Positions 24,172-32,007 of a stretch of DNA of 64,000 nt are shown here, piece by piece. The number at the start of each line of letters is the position of its first letter. The stretch's first letter is position 1. This DNA is from Rhodopseudomonas sp. (lineage in GTDB: Bacteria > Pseudomonadota > Alphaproteobacteria > Rhizobiales > Xanthobacteraceae), in contig WGNB01000001.1 in assembly GCA_016124795.1 (NCBI GenBank), forward strand, positions 1 to 64,000, read 5' to 3'. The position numbers were made by a program, and so were the translations under genes. Below the pieces are notes generated by a model. It was given only the letters and a program-made list of their open reading frames with translations. It did no database searches and had not been told where the DNA came from.

Positions 24172-24924
24172 ATGACGCAAAGATTTGCCGGCAAGCGCTT
24201 CATCATTACCGGCTCGGGGCGGGGGCTCGGTTATGCCTTCGCCGAACGGCTCGGTCGCGATGGCGCCAGCGTCGTGATCGCCGAAATCGACGGCGCGCTG
24301 GGCGCGGAGGCGCAAGCCAAACTCAAGGCGCAGGGCATCGATGCCCGCTTCATTCAGACCGACATCTCGTCGGAGGATTCGGTGGCGGCGATGGCGGCGG
24401 CGGCGGCCGAAGGCTGCGACGGCATCGACGGGCTCGTCGCCAATGCCGGCTGGGCCAACAATGTCGGCGGCAAGACCTTCGACGAAATCACCGTCGAGGT
24501 CTGGGACCGGATGATGGCGATCAATGTGCGCGGCACCTGGCTGACGATCCGCGCCGTTGCGCCGCTGATGCGCGACGGCGGATCGGTGGTCACCTTGTCG
24601 TCCGACACCATTTATTGGGGTCCGCCCCGGCTGCTGCATTATGTCACCAGCAAATCGGCCATCGTCGGCATGACGCGGTCGCTGGCGCGCGAACTCGGGC
24701 CGCGGATGATCCGCGTCAATTGCCTTTTGCCGGGGCTGACCATGGGCGAAGCGACCAAGGACATTCCGCAAGCGCGCTGGAACGACTACGCCGAGCGGAC
24801 CATTCTGAAGCGCACGCAGCAGACCGACGATCTCGACGGCGTCGTGGCCTTCCTGCTCGGCGACGATTCCAAATTCATGACCGGCCAGACGCTCGCCGTC
24901 GATGGCGGTTTCTCGCTGCACTGA
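24172..24924 (+). CDS. Short-chain dehydrogenase/reductase
   Basis: A 250-residue classical SDR with all expected motifs: TGSGRGLG (cofactor binding, about 14-21), VANAG, the catalytic Ser in TLSSDTIYWG, and Tyr and Lys in YVTSK. It would oxidise or reduce a hydroxyl/keto group of a pathway intermediate with NAD(P)(H), for instance a cis-dihydrodiol. In contrast to the SDR at 14498 its active site is complete. It precedes the FAD monooxygenase by 27 bp in block B. Confidence 0.9.
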   Translation: MTQRFAGKRFIITGSGRGLGYAFAERLGRDGASVVIAEIDGALGAEAQAKLKAQGIDARFIQTDISSEDSVAAMAAAAAEGCDGIDGLVANAGWANNVGGKTFDEITVEVWDRMMAINVRGTWLTIRAVAPLMRDGGSVVTLSSDTIYWGPPRLLHYVTSKSAIVGMTRSLARELGPRMIRVNCLLPGLTMGEATKDIPQARWNDYAERTILKRTQQTDDLDGVVAFLLGDDSKFMTGQTLAVDGGFSLH

Positions 24925-24951
24925 TCGTTTGTTTCGTTTGAAGGGTGATTC

Positions 24952-26079
24952 ATGAAAATCGGCATTAATGGCGGCGGCGTTGGCGGTCTGGCGGCGGCGA
25001 TTGCGTTGCGGCATGCCGGCCACGAGGTCGAGGTCTACGAGCAGGCGACGAATTACAATCGCGTCGGCGCCGACATCAACCTGACGCCGAACGCGGTGCG
25101 CGCGTTGGCCGGGCTCGGCGTGACCGAAGACCTGCAAAAGACCGCGGCGGAGCCGAGCCACCGCATCAGCCGGACCTGGGATACCGGCGAGGAGACGTCG
25201 CGGCTGGAAATGGCGCAGGCGGCCCAGACCAAATACGGCGCCCGGCAGATGACCATTCACCGCGCCGATCTTCTCAATGCCCTGCGCCTGCAATTGCCGG
25301 ATGACGCCATTCTGCTCGGTCGCCGCATCGTCGCGGTCGAGGTCGACGGCGACCGGCCGACGGTGCGTTTCGCCGACGGGTCGAGCCGCAGCGTCGATCT
25401 TCTGGTCGGCGCCGACGGCATCCATTCGCCGACCCGCACCGCCTTGTTCGGACCGGAGCATCCGCAATTCACCGGGCTGGTGTCCTATCGGTCGGTGGTC
25501 GACCGCGCCAAGCTCGATCTGCCGAACCTGGATGCCTTCACGAAATGGTGGGGGCCGACCCCGGACCTGCAAATCGTCACGTTCCCGCTCAATCGCGGCG
25601 CTGAGACCTTTGTTTTCGCGACCACGGCGCAGGACGACTGGCGCGAAGAGTCCTGGACCATGCCGGGCGATGTCGTCGAACTGCGTCAGGCCTATGCCGG
25701 ATTTCATCCGGAAGCCCGTGCCTTGCTCGATGCTTGCGAGAGCGTGACGAAGTCCGCGCTTTATGTCCGCGATCCGCTGCCGACCTGGTCGCGCGGTCAC
25801 GTCACCTTGTTGGGCGATGCCTGCCATCCGATGGTGCCGTTCATGGCGCAGGGCGCCTGCATGGCGATCGAGGATGCAGTGGTGCTCGGCCGCGCCCTGA
25901 AGGATGTCGCGCCCGCGGGCGTGGAAGCGGCTTTGACGCGCTACGAAAACGCCCGCAAGGACCGCACCGCGCGCGTTCAGATCGGGTCTCGCGGCAATGA
26001 ATGGCTCAAGCAGGGCGGCAACGCCGATTGGGTTTACGCCTACGATGCCTGGTCGGCGCCGCTATCGCCCGCGGCGTAA
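24952..26079 (+). CDS. FAD-dependent monooxygenase, 6-hydroxynicotinate 3-monooxygenase-like
   Basis: A 375-residue group A flavin hydroxylase. It has GGGVGG (7-12), GADGIHS (153-159), FTKWW (196-200) and LLGDACHPMVPFMAQGA (286-302), with the ending WLKQGG..WVYAYDAW. From memory, the TKWW, LPTWSRG, MAQGACMAIED and WVYxYD elements resemble NicC, which decarboxylatively hydroxylates 6-hydroxynicotinate, more than they resemble salicylate hydroxylase. Other nicotinate genes (nicX, nicF, nicE) are not evident nearby, so the substrate may be another hydroxypyridine or benzoate. It lies between the SDR and the ABC importer of block B. Confidence 0.85.
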   Translation: MKIGINGGGVGGLAAAIALRHAGHEVEVYEQATNYNRVGADINLTPNAVRALAGLGVTEDLQKTAAEPSHRISRTWDTGEETSRLEMAQAAQTKYGARQMTIHRADLLNALRLQLPDDAILLGRRIVAVEVDGDRPTVRFADGSSRSVDLLVGADGIHSPTRTALFGPEHPQFTGLVSYRSVVDRAKLDLPNLDAFTKWWGPTPDLQIVTFPLNRGAETFVFATTAQDDWREESWTMPGDVVELRQAYAGFHPEARALLDACESVTKSALYVRDPLPTWSRGHVTLLGDACHPMVPFMAQGACMAIEDAVVLGRALKDVAPAGVEAALTRYENARKDRTARVQIGSRGNEWLKQGGNADWVYAYDAWSAPLSPAA

Positions 26080-26107
26080 CGGCGGGTTCCGTCCGGGGTC
26101 TGGCATA

Positions 26108-26163
26108 TGACTTGCGTGCGATGACCGGAGTGTGTTGACCTGAGCGTGATGATTTGCGTGTGA
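26108..26163 (+). promoter_or_regulatory. Direct repeats upstream of an ABC binding-protein gene
   Basis: Two 14-mers, TGACTTGCGTGCGA (26108-26121) and TGATTTGCGTGTGA (26150-26163), match at 12 positions and are spaced 42 bp, close to four helical turns, in the 158-bp gap before the gene at 26238. They could be regulator sites; no convincing -10/-35 pair was identified. Confidence 0.35.
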
Positions 26164-26237
26164 GCCTTTGGGGGCATGCACGCGTTCCGTCTTCCTGCTA
26201 CTTTTTCCGAGTCTCTGCGCGTCCGAAGGAGCTTTCG

Positions 26238-27251
26238 ATGTCGAATGAAAATGCCATGAACCGCCGTTCCGTGCTCACGCTGGCGGCCGCCGGCGGCGCG
26301 GCGATGCTCCTGCCGGTCAAGAGCTTCGGCGCGACAACTTTCCGCTTCATCACGCCGTTCAATTATTCGCTGGCCTTCGCGCCGGTGCTTTACGCCAAGA
26401 GCGGCGGCTTTTTCGACAAGGAGGGCCTCGCGGTCGAGGTGATCGGCGGCAAAGGTGCGGCCTTGGCGGCGCAGATGACCATTGCCGGCCAGACCGAATC
26501 CGGGCGCACCGGCGGCGCCAATTACATCGTGTCGCGCGTCAACGATGCCGCGCCGCTGACCTCGATTGCCACCGTCGCCCAGATGTCGCCGTTCTTCGTG
26601 CTGTCGTCGAAGGCCAAGCCGGTGTCGAAGGTCGCCGATCTCAAGGGCAAGACCGTCGGCATGGCGTCGCTCGGCGGTTCGATGGAAGGCACCCTCAATC
26701 TGATGCTCAAGCGCGCCGGCGTTGCCGCCGGGACCGTGAACAAGGTCAAGGTCGCCGACAACGCCGCGAGCTACGCGCTGGTGCAGGCCAATCGGGTCGA
26801 TGCCTTCTTTGGCAATACCAGCACCATGAACCGCGTGCTGGCCGGCCAGAAAGATGCGGTCGCCATGCCGGTCGACGACGGCATTCCGGGGCAGGTCTAT
26901 GTCGCAACGCCGAGCGCGATTGCCGCCAATGGCGACGCCTTCGTCAAGTTCCTGCGCGCGGTCCACAAGGCTTCCGTCGCGATCATCGATGCGCCCGACT
27001 TGACGCCGATCGTCAAGAGCGTGACCGGCGCCTTCACCATTCCCGGCGCCAATGACATGCCGACGGCCATTCGCGACCTGAAGCAGAATTCGGAAAACTG
27101 GAACGCCAAGGGGCGCGCCAATTTGCTGCGCAACGTGCCGGAGATGTGGTCGGAAGGGGTCGCGGCGCTCGCCGACGCCGGCCTGATCAAGACCAAGGTC
27201 GATGCCACGACGCTCTATACGAATGCCCTGCTGGACAAGGCGTTGGGCTGA
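26238..27251 (+). CDS. ABC transporter substrate-binding protein
   Basis: A 337-residue NMT1/THI5-like binding protein. The N-terminus MNRRSVLTLAAAGGAAMLL is a Tat- or Sec-type signal, cleaved near SFG-ATT. The mature protein starts FRFITPFNYSLAFAPVLYA and contains KVADLKGKTVGMASLGGS. The ATG at 26238 follows AAGGAGCTTTCG. The ATPase gene starts 4 bp after its stop and the permease follows, so this is a complete importer within block B. The ligand is presumably the substrate of the NicC-like and VOC enzymes encoded just upstream. Confidence 0.9.
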   Translation: MSNENAMNRRSVLTLAAAGGAAMLLPVKSFGATTFRFITPFNYSLAFAPVLYAKSGGFFDKEGLAVEVIGGKGAALAAQMTIAGQTESGRTGGANYIVSRVNDAAPLTSIATVAQMSPFFVLSSKAKPVSKVADLKGKTVGMASLGGSMEGTLNLMLKRAGVAAGTVNKVKVADNAASYALVQANRVDAFFGNTSTMNRVLAGQKDAVAMPVDDGIPGQVYVATPSAIAANGDAFVKFLRAVHKASVAIIDAPDLTPIVKSVTGAFTIPGANDMPTAIRDLKQNSENWNAKGRANLLRNVPEMWSEGVAALADAGLIKTKVDATTLYTNALLDKALG

Positions 27252-27255
27252 TTGA

Positions 27256-28053
27256 ATGCCGTCGCCTGGCTCCGATATCGGTCTGAAGGCTGTCGCCAAG
27301 ACCTATATGACGCGGTCCGGCGACGCCGTTCACGCCGTCAACCGGGTCGACCTCGATATCGCGCGTGGCGAGTTCGTATCCTTGCTCGGCCCGTCAGGCT
27401 GCGGCAAGACCACGATCTTGCGCATGATCGCCGGGCTCGAGCCGCCGACCTCCGGCGAGATCGTGATGCGCGGAGAGGCGGTCTGGCAAAAGGGCCGGCG
27501 CTCGGCGGTGGCGACCCGCGACATGGCGATGATGTTTCAGGAAGCGCGTCTGCTGCCCTGGTTCAACATCGAGGAAAACATCGCGCTGCCATTGCGGCTG
27601 CGTGGCGAGGACGAGAAAAGCCGGCTTGAGAAGGCGCGCAGCTTGTGCTCGACGGTGGGGCTTTCCGGCTTTGAGCGCGCCCGGCCATCAAACCTGTCGG
27701 GCGGTATGCGCCAGCGGGCGGCGCTGGCCCGCGCGCTCGGCACCGAGCCGCAGGCTTTGCTGCTCGATGAACCGTTCGGCGCGCTCGACGCGATGACGCG
27801 CGACCAGATGAATATCGAATTGCAGCGAGTCTGCCTGGCGCGCGGCGTTACGGTTGCGTTGGTGACGCATTCGATCGCGGAGGCGGTGTTCCTCAGCGAC
27901 CGCATCGTGGCGCTGGCGCCGCGACCGAGCCGGGTGGTCGATATTTACACCGTGCCGTTTGAGCGGCCGCGGCCGGTCGAGTTGCAGCGCAGCGCCGCAT
28001 TCCAGCAACTGGTCGGCCGCATCCGCGACGATATCTTGCGGGCGGCGGCATGA
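27256..28053 (+). CDS. ABC transporter ATP-binding protein
   Basis: A 265-residue SsuB-type ATPase. It has Walker A GPSGCGKTT, Q-loop MMFQEARLLPWFNI, signature LSGGMRQR, Walker B LLLDEPFGALD and H-loop VTHSIAEA. It couples to the permease at 28050, whose start overlaps its stop (ATGA), and to the binding protein at 26238. The EARLLPW segment after the Q-loop is the variant of the nitrate/sulfonate/pyrimidine-precursor importer group. Confidence 0.93.
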   Translation: MPSPGSDIGLKAVAKTYMTRSGDAVHAVNRVDLDIARGEFVSLLGPSGCGKTTILRMIAGLEPPTSGEIVMRGEAVWQKGRRSAVATRDMAMMFQEARLLPWFNIEENIALPLRLRGEDEKSRLEKARSLCSTVGLSGFERARPSNLSGGMRQRAALARALGTEPQALLLDEPFGALDAMTRDQMNIELQRVCLARGVTVALVTHSIAEAVFLSDRIVALAPRPSRVVDIYTVPFERPRPVELQRSAAFQQLVGRIRDDILRAAA

Positions 28054-28832
28054 GCGAAAGGACCGACCGTCTGTTGCGGGTATTACTGCCGGTCGTCACG
28101 GTCGTGGCGTTCTTCGCGGTATGGACGGTTTATGTCGACAGCGCGAAGGTTTCAGCTTTCATTCTGCCGCCACCGTTGGAGATCGGCTATGCCTTTGTCC
28201 GTCTGGTCGGTGACGGCGGCGTCTGGAAACATGTTCTGGTGACGGTCGAGGAGGCGGTCGCGGGCTTTGCCATCGCGGTCGCCTTGGGCCTGGTGTTCGG
28301 CACCCTGCTGGCCAAATTGCGGCTGGCCGAAATGGCCTTGAAGCCTTTTATCGTGGCTCTGCAACTGGTGCCCAAGATCGCGCTGGTGCCGCTGTTCATT
28401 CTGTGGTTCGGCTTCGGGATCGAATCCAAGGTCGTGATCTCGGCGGCGCTGGCGTTTTTTCCGATCTTTGCCAATGCGCTGATCGGGTTCAAATCTGTCG
28501 ACCGTGGCGATCGCGATCTTTTCATCAGTATGCAGGCCAAGCCCCTGGCGACGTTCTGGCTGCTCGATCTGCCGTCGGCCTTGCCGGTGATCCTGACCGG
28601 CGCCGAAGTCGGCATCGTGCTGGCGATCATCGGCGCGATTGTCGGCGAGTTCATGGGCGGCAATGTCGGTCTGGGCTATCTTGCGGTTGCCAAGTTGCAG
28701 GACCTCAAGGTCGCCGACCTCTTCGCCGTCATTCTGCTGCTGACCTTGATCGGCCTGACCCTGTATTCGCTGGTGGCCGGCCTGCGGCGCTGGTTAACGC
28801 CCTGGCATCAGGCCGTCGATACCATCATCTGA
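28050..28832 (+). CDS. ABC transporter permease
   Basis: A 260-residue inner-membrane protein with about six hydrophobic spans. The first lies at about 8-28 (LLRVLLPVVTVVAFFAVW) and the EAA loop lies around SMQAKPLATFWLLDLPSALP. Typical of SsuC/TauC-like permeases, where two copies pair with two ATPases. It is coupled by overlap to the ATPase gene and ends the transport part of block B; a LysR gene follows after about 100 bp. Confidence 0.92.
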   Translation: MSERTDRLLRVLLPVVTVVAFFAVWTVYVDSAKVSAFILPPPLEIGYAFVRLVGDGGVWKHVLVTVEEAVAGFAIAVALGLVFGTLLAKLRLAEMALKPFIVALQLVPKIALVPLFILWFGFGIESKVVISAALAFFPIFANALIGFKSVDRGDRDLFISMQAKPLATFWLLDLPSALPVILTGAEVGIVLAIIGAIVGEFMGGNVGLGYLAVAKLQDLKVADLFAVILLLTLIGLTLYSLVAGLRRWLTPWHQAVDTII

Positions 28833-28931
28833 CCGGCCAATCGGTCGTGCCGCGCCAGCGAGACGGCGGCCGCGAAACTGCGCTAGGCTCGCTGCTCCAA
28901 TCGATTTGTGGCGGCTAGGAAAGAGCGAGCC

Positions 28932-29825
28932 TTGGAATTTCGCCAGATCAGATACGCCTTGTCGGTCGCCAAGGAGCGCAGCTTCACCAAGGCGGCGAAG
29001 CGCCTGAACATCTCGCAGTCGGCGGTCAGCGAGCAGGTCAAGCTGCTTGAGGAGGAAGCCGGCTTTCCGCTATTCCAGCGCACGCCGCGCGGCATCGACG
29101 TGACCGACCGTGGCCGGACATACCTCTACGAAGCCGAGCGCATCGTCGGCGATGTGCTCAGTCTGGCCGATACCGCGCGGCGTCTGCGCGGCGCGGCGCA
29201 GGATACTTTCACGATCGGTATGGGCTCGGGTCTCGCGCAGATTTTCATGCCGCGGCTGTTCGGCGAACTCGATCAGATCATGCCGGGCACCCGCGTCGAG
29301 ATCGTGACCGCGCCGACCCGCACCATTTTCGGCGATCTGCACGAGGAACGGCTCGATGCCGTCATCACCATCGAATCCGATCCCGACCGGGTGCCGGCCG
29401 GTTTGTCGTTTGATCGCCTGGCCGTCGTCGACATGATGTTGATCGTGCCGCCGAAGCATCCGCTGGCGCGCGTTCGCTCGCCGATCGATGTCGGACGATT
29501 GATCGCCGAGCCGATCGTAATGAGCGAGTTGAGTGTCGGCTACGGTCAGGTGGTGATGTCCTTGTTCACGGATCTTGGCATTCGGCCGAACATTCTGGCG
29601 ATTGCCAATAATGTCGATACCATCAAGGCGATTGTTCAGACGGGGAAAGCCATTGCCATCGTGCCCGGGCCTTGTGCCGATAACGAGGTGGAGCTTGGCG
29701 TTCTGAAAAGACTGGCGATCGCGCCAACCCGCAACATCGCGCTCGCTTTGTATCGCCGCCGCCAGCCGTTCTCGCGGCGCAAGGAAGGCCTGTTTTCTGG
29801 CCTGCGCGACGCGCTCAAAGGATAG
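28932..29825 (+). CDS. LysR-family transcriptional regulator
   Basis: A 297-residue regulator beginning at a TTG codon (LEFRQIRYAL, Met in vivo), preferred because AGGAAAGAG stands just upstream and LysR proteins usually start a few residues before FRQIRY; a GTG at 28908 would add eight residues. The winged helix-turn-helix spans about 1-60 (SFTKAAKRLNISQSAVSEQV). The rest is the two-lobed effector domain resembling CysB/NAC-type regulators (GTRVEIVTAPT, IAIVPG). It ends block B and is followed by a hairpin and the promoter of block C, so it may control either block. Confidence 0.88.
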   Translation: MEFRQIRYALSVAKERSFTKAAKRLNISQSAVSEQVKLLEEEAGFPLFQRTPRGIDVTDRGRTYLYEAERIVGDVLSLADTARRLRGAAQDTFTIGMGSGLAQIFMPRLFGELDQIMPGTRVEIVTAPTRTIFGDLHEERLDAVITIESDPDRVPAGLSFDRLAVVDMMLIVPPKHPLARVRSPIDVGRLIAEPIVMSELSVGYGQVVMSLFTDLGIRPNILAIANNVDTIKAIVQTGKAIAIVPGPCADNEVELGVLKRLAIAPTRNIALALYRRRQPFSRRKEGLFSGLRDALKG

Positions 29826-29833
29826 GCATTCAG

Positions 29834-29854
29834 GCTATCGGTTTTTCCGATAGC
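29834..29854. terminator. Hairpin after the lysR gene
   Basis: A perfect 8-bp stem GCTATCGG/CCGATAGC with a TTTTT loop begins 9 nt after the lysR stop codon. The sequence after the stem is only weakly T-rich (T runs appear 15 bp later), so it may be an inefficient terminator or a Rho-assisted end. Confidence 0.45.
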
Positions 29855-29872
29855 GCCATCTCTATTCGGTTT

Positions 29873-29902
29873 TTGACTTTGGCCGCGCGGCGTCTCGATA
29901 CT
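29873..29902 (+). promoter_or_regulatory. Sigma-70-like promoter directly before hyuA
   Basis: TTGACT (29873-29878) and GATACT (29897-29902) are spaced 18 bp. The start codon of the next gene is at 29908, so transcription would begin at or next to the ATG. No Shine-Dalgarno is seen between them. This implies a leaderless transcript. Confidence 0.5.
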
Positions 29903-29907
29903 GCGGC

Positions 29908-32007
29908 ATGACATTGCAAGACAGCTCCAAAGCCGTTTCCCGCTTTCGCATCGGTATCGACACCGGTGGCACATTCACCGATATCGTCTCGGTCGATGCC
30001 GACACCGGCGCGATGCGCGTGACCAAAGTCGCCTCGACGCCGTCCAATCCGGCAGTCGGGCTGGTGCGCGGCGTCAATGCCATTCTGGCCGCGGGCGGCG
30101 CATCGCCGGATACGGTGGTTGGTCTCGCGCATGGCACGACGGTCGCGACCAATGCGCTGCTGCAGGGCGAGATCCGTTCGCTCGGCCTGATCGTGACCGC
30201 CGGCTTTCGTCACATCCTGGAGATCGCCCGGCAATCGGTGCCGGACGGCTATGGCAATTCCTACTTCTGGGTAAAGCCTGACCGTCTGGTGCCGCTGCAT
30301 TTTGTCCGCGAGGTCGGCGGGCGGTTGAATTTCCGCGGTGAGGAGCTGCGGTCGCTGGACGAAGACAGCGTGCGTGCGGCCGCGCGATTCTTCCGTCAGC
30401 ACAATGTCCAGGCCATCGGCGTCTGTCTGATGCACTCTTATGCCAACGATGCACATGAGCGCCGCGTCGCCGAAATTATTCTGGAAGAATATCCCGAGGC
30501 GACCCTGTCGCTATCCTGCGCGGTGCTGCCGGAATATCGCGAATATGAGCGGGCGATCACGACGCTGGTCGACGCCTTCGTCAAGCCGCACATGGATCGC
30601 TATCTCAAGCGCATCAATGACGAACTCGGGCCCGTGCTGCGCGACAAGCCGTTCCTGATCATGCAGTCGAGCGGTGGCGTCGCCAGCGCGGCGCAGGTGG
30701 TCAAGAAGCCGATCATGACCGCGCTGTCGGGGCCGGCTGCCGGTGCGCTGGGTTCGGCGGTGATCGCGGACCTGGCCGGCTTTCCCGATCTGGTGACGCT
30801 GGATGCCGGCGGCACCTCGACCGACTTCTGCATGATCGAGGCCGCCAAGCCGCATTTGACCAATGGCGGTTCGGTCGGGCAATTCCCGGTCCGCATTCCG
30901 ATGATCGATATCGCGACCATCGGCATTGGTGGCGGCTCGATTGCCTGGATCAGTCGCGAAGGCCATTTGAAGGTCGGTCCGCGCAGCGCCGGCGCCGAGC
31001 CGGGGCCGATGTGCTATCCCAATGGCGGCGACGAGCCCGCGATTACCGATGCGAATGTCGTGCTCGGCCGGTTGCCGCCCGCGTTGATCGGTGGCGGCAT
31101 CGCCCTGAATGTCGAGCGCGCGCGCGCCGGCATCGCCAAGCTGGCGGCGCAACTGCCCGGCAACATGAGCGCCGAGCAGCTCGCCCACGGTGTCATTGAA
31201 ATCGCCAATTGGGCGCAGGCCAATGCGATCCGCCAGATGACCATTCAGCGCGGTATCGATCCGCGTGACTTCGCCTTGTTGTCTTTCGGCGGTGCGGGGC
31301 CGGCGCAATCGGCGGCGGTGATGGAACTGCTGGGCATGAAAGCCTGCATCGTGCCGCCTAATCCCGGCAACCTGTCGGCGCTCGGTCTGCTGGCAGTCGA
31401 CTGGCGCACGGATCACATCGTCACCAAGGTGATGCACGAGGACGACATCGATCTGGCCGCGGTCGCCGGCCATTTCGCCGCGCTGGAGCGCGATGCGACC
31501 GCGACTTTGGTGCGCGACGGCATCGATCCGAAGCAGATTCGGATCACGCGTGAAGCCGATATTCGTTACGCCGGACAATCGATGGAGGTGCGGGTGGCCG
31601 CGCCTTCGGGCGAGGTCGATGCGGCCTTCCTGGGACGCCTGATTGACGCCTTCAATGCCGGGCATTTGCGGACCTTCGGGTATAATTACGCCGGCAAACA
31701 GAAGATCGAAGTGGTGAATTTGTGCGTCTCCGGCTTCGGCCTGATTGAACGCCCTGACATGCCCAAACTGGCCACTGCCAACGGTGCGCCGCAGCTTAAG
31801 GGCCGGCGGCCGGTTTACTTCGGCGATCGCTTCGTTGACACGCCGATTTACGACCGTCCGACCTTGCCGCCGGGGTTCACCTTGCAGGGGCCGGCGGTGA
31901 TCGAGGAGTTCGGCTCGACCACGGTCGTCTTTCCCGGTCAGCATCTGGAAGTCGATCCCTATGGCATTCTCATCGTCCGCGCCGCCGGCGGGAAGGTGGC
32001 ATCATGA
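29908..32007 (+). CDS. hyuA: Hydantoinase/oxoprolinase family protein, subunit A
   Basis: A 699-residue protein of the HyuA/5-oxoprolinase A type. The N-terminal ATP-binding segment GIDTGGTFTDIV (about 14-25), HGTTVATNALLQ (about 75-86) and the central LDAGGTSTDF belong to the actin-like ATPase fold. Known members, with subunit B, use ATP to open cyclic amides such as N-methylhydantoin or 5-oxoproline, or carboxylate acetone or acetophenone. It overlaps hyuB (ATGA), and the ring-opening amidohydrolase follows, so a cyclic amide or imide substrate is favoured. The possible leaderless start is discussed with its promoter. Confidence 0.9.
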   Translation: MTLQDSSKAVSRFRIGIDTGGTFTDIVSVDADTGAMRVTKVASTPSNPAVGLVRGVNAILAAGGASPDTVVGLAHGTTVATNALLQGEIRSLGLIVTAGFRHILEIARQSVPDGYGNSYFWVKPDRLVPLHFVREVGGRLNFRGEELRSLDEDSVRAAARFFRQHNVQAIGVCLMHSYANDAHERRVAEIILEEYPEATLSLSCAVLPEYREYERAITTLVDAFVKPHMDRYLKRINDELGPVLRDKPFLIMQSSGGVASAAQVVKKPIMTALSGPAAGALGSAVIADLAGFPDLVTLDAGGTSTDFCMIEAAKPHLTNGGSVGQFPVRIPMIDIATIGIGGGSIAWISREGHLKVGPRSAGAEPGPMCYPNGGDEPAITDANVVLGRLPPALIGGGIALNVERARAGIAKLAAQLPGNMSAEQLAHGVIEIANWAQANAIRQMTIQRGIDPRDFALLSFGGAGPAQSAAVMELLGMKACIVPPNPGNLSALGLLAVDWRTDHIVTKVMHEDDIDLAAVAGHFAALERDATATLVRDGIDPKQIRITREADIRYAGQSMEVRVAAPSGEVDAAFLGRLIDAFNAGHLRTFGYNYAGKQKIEVVNLCVSGFGLIERPDMPKLATANGAPQLKGRRPVYFGDRFVDTPIYDRPTLPPGFTLQGPAVIEEFGSTTVVFPGQHLEVDPYGILIVRAAGGKVAS

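Noticed and set aside
24112-25827. A 571-codon minus-strand frame
   Set aside because: Antisense to the SDR and NicC-like genes, whose catalytic motifs are intact.
22154-26079. Block B as a complete nicotinate (nic) pathway
   Set aside because: Only the NicC-like enzyme fits; nicotinate hydroxylase, NicX, NicF and NicE counterparts were not recognised, so the name was not applied.
30511-31944. A 477-codon minus-strand frame
   Set aside because: Antisense shadow of hyuA.
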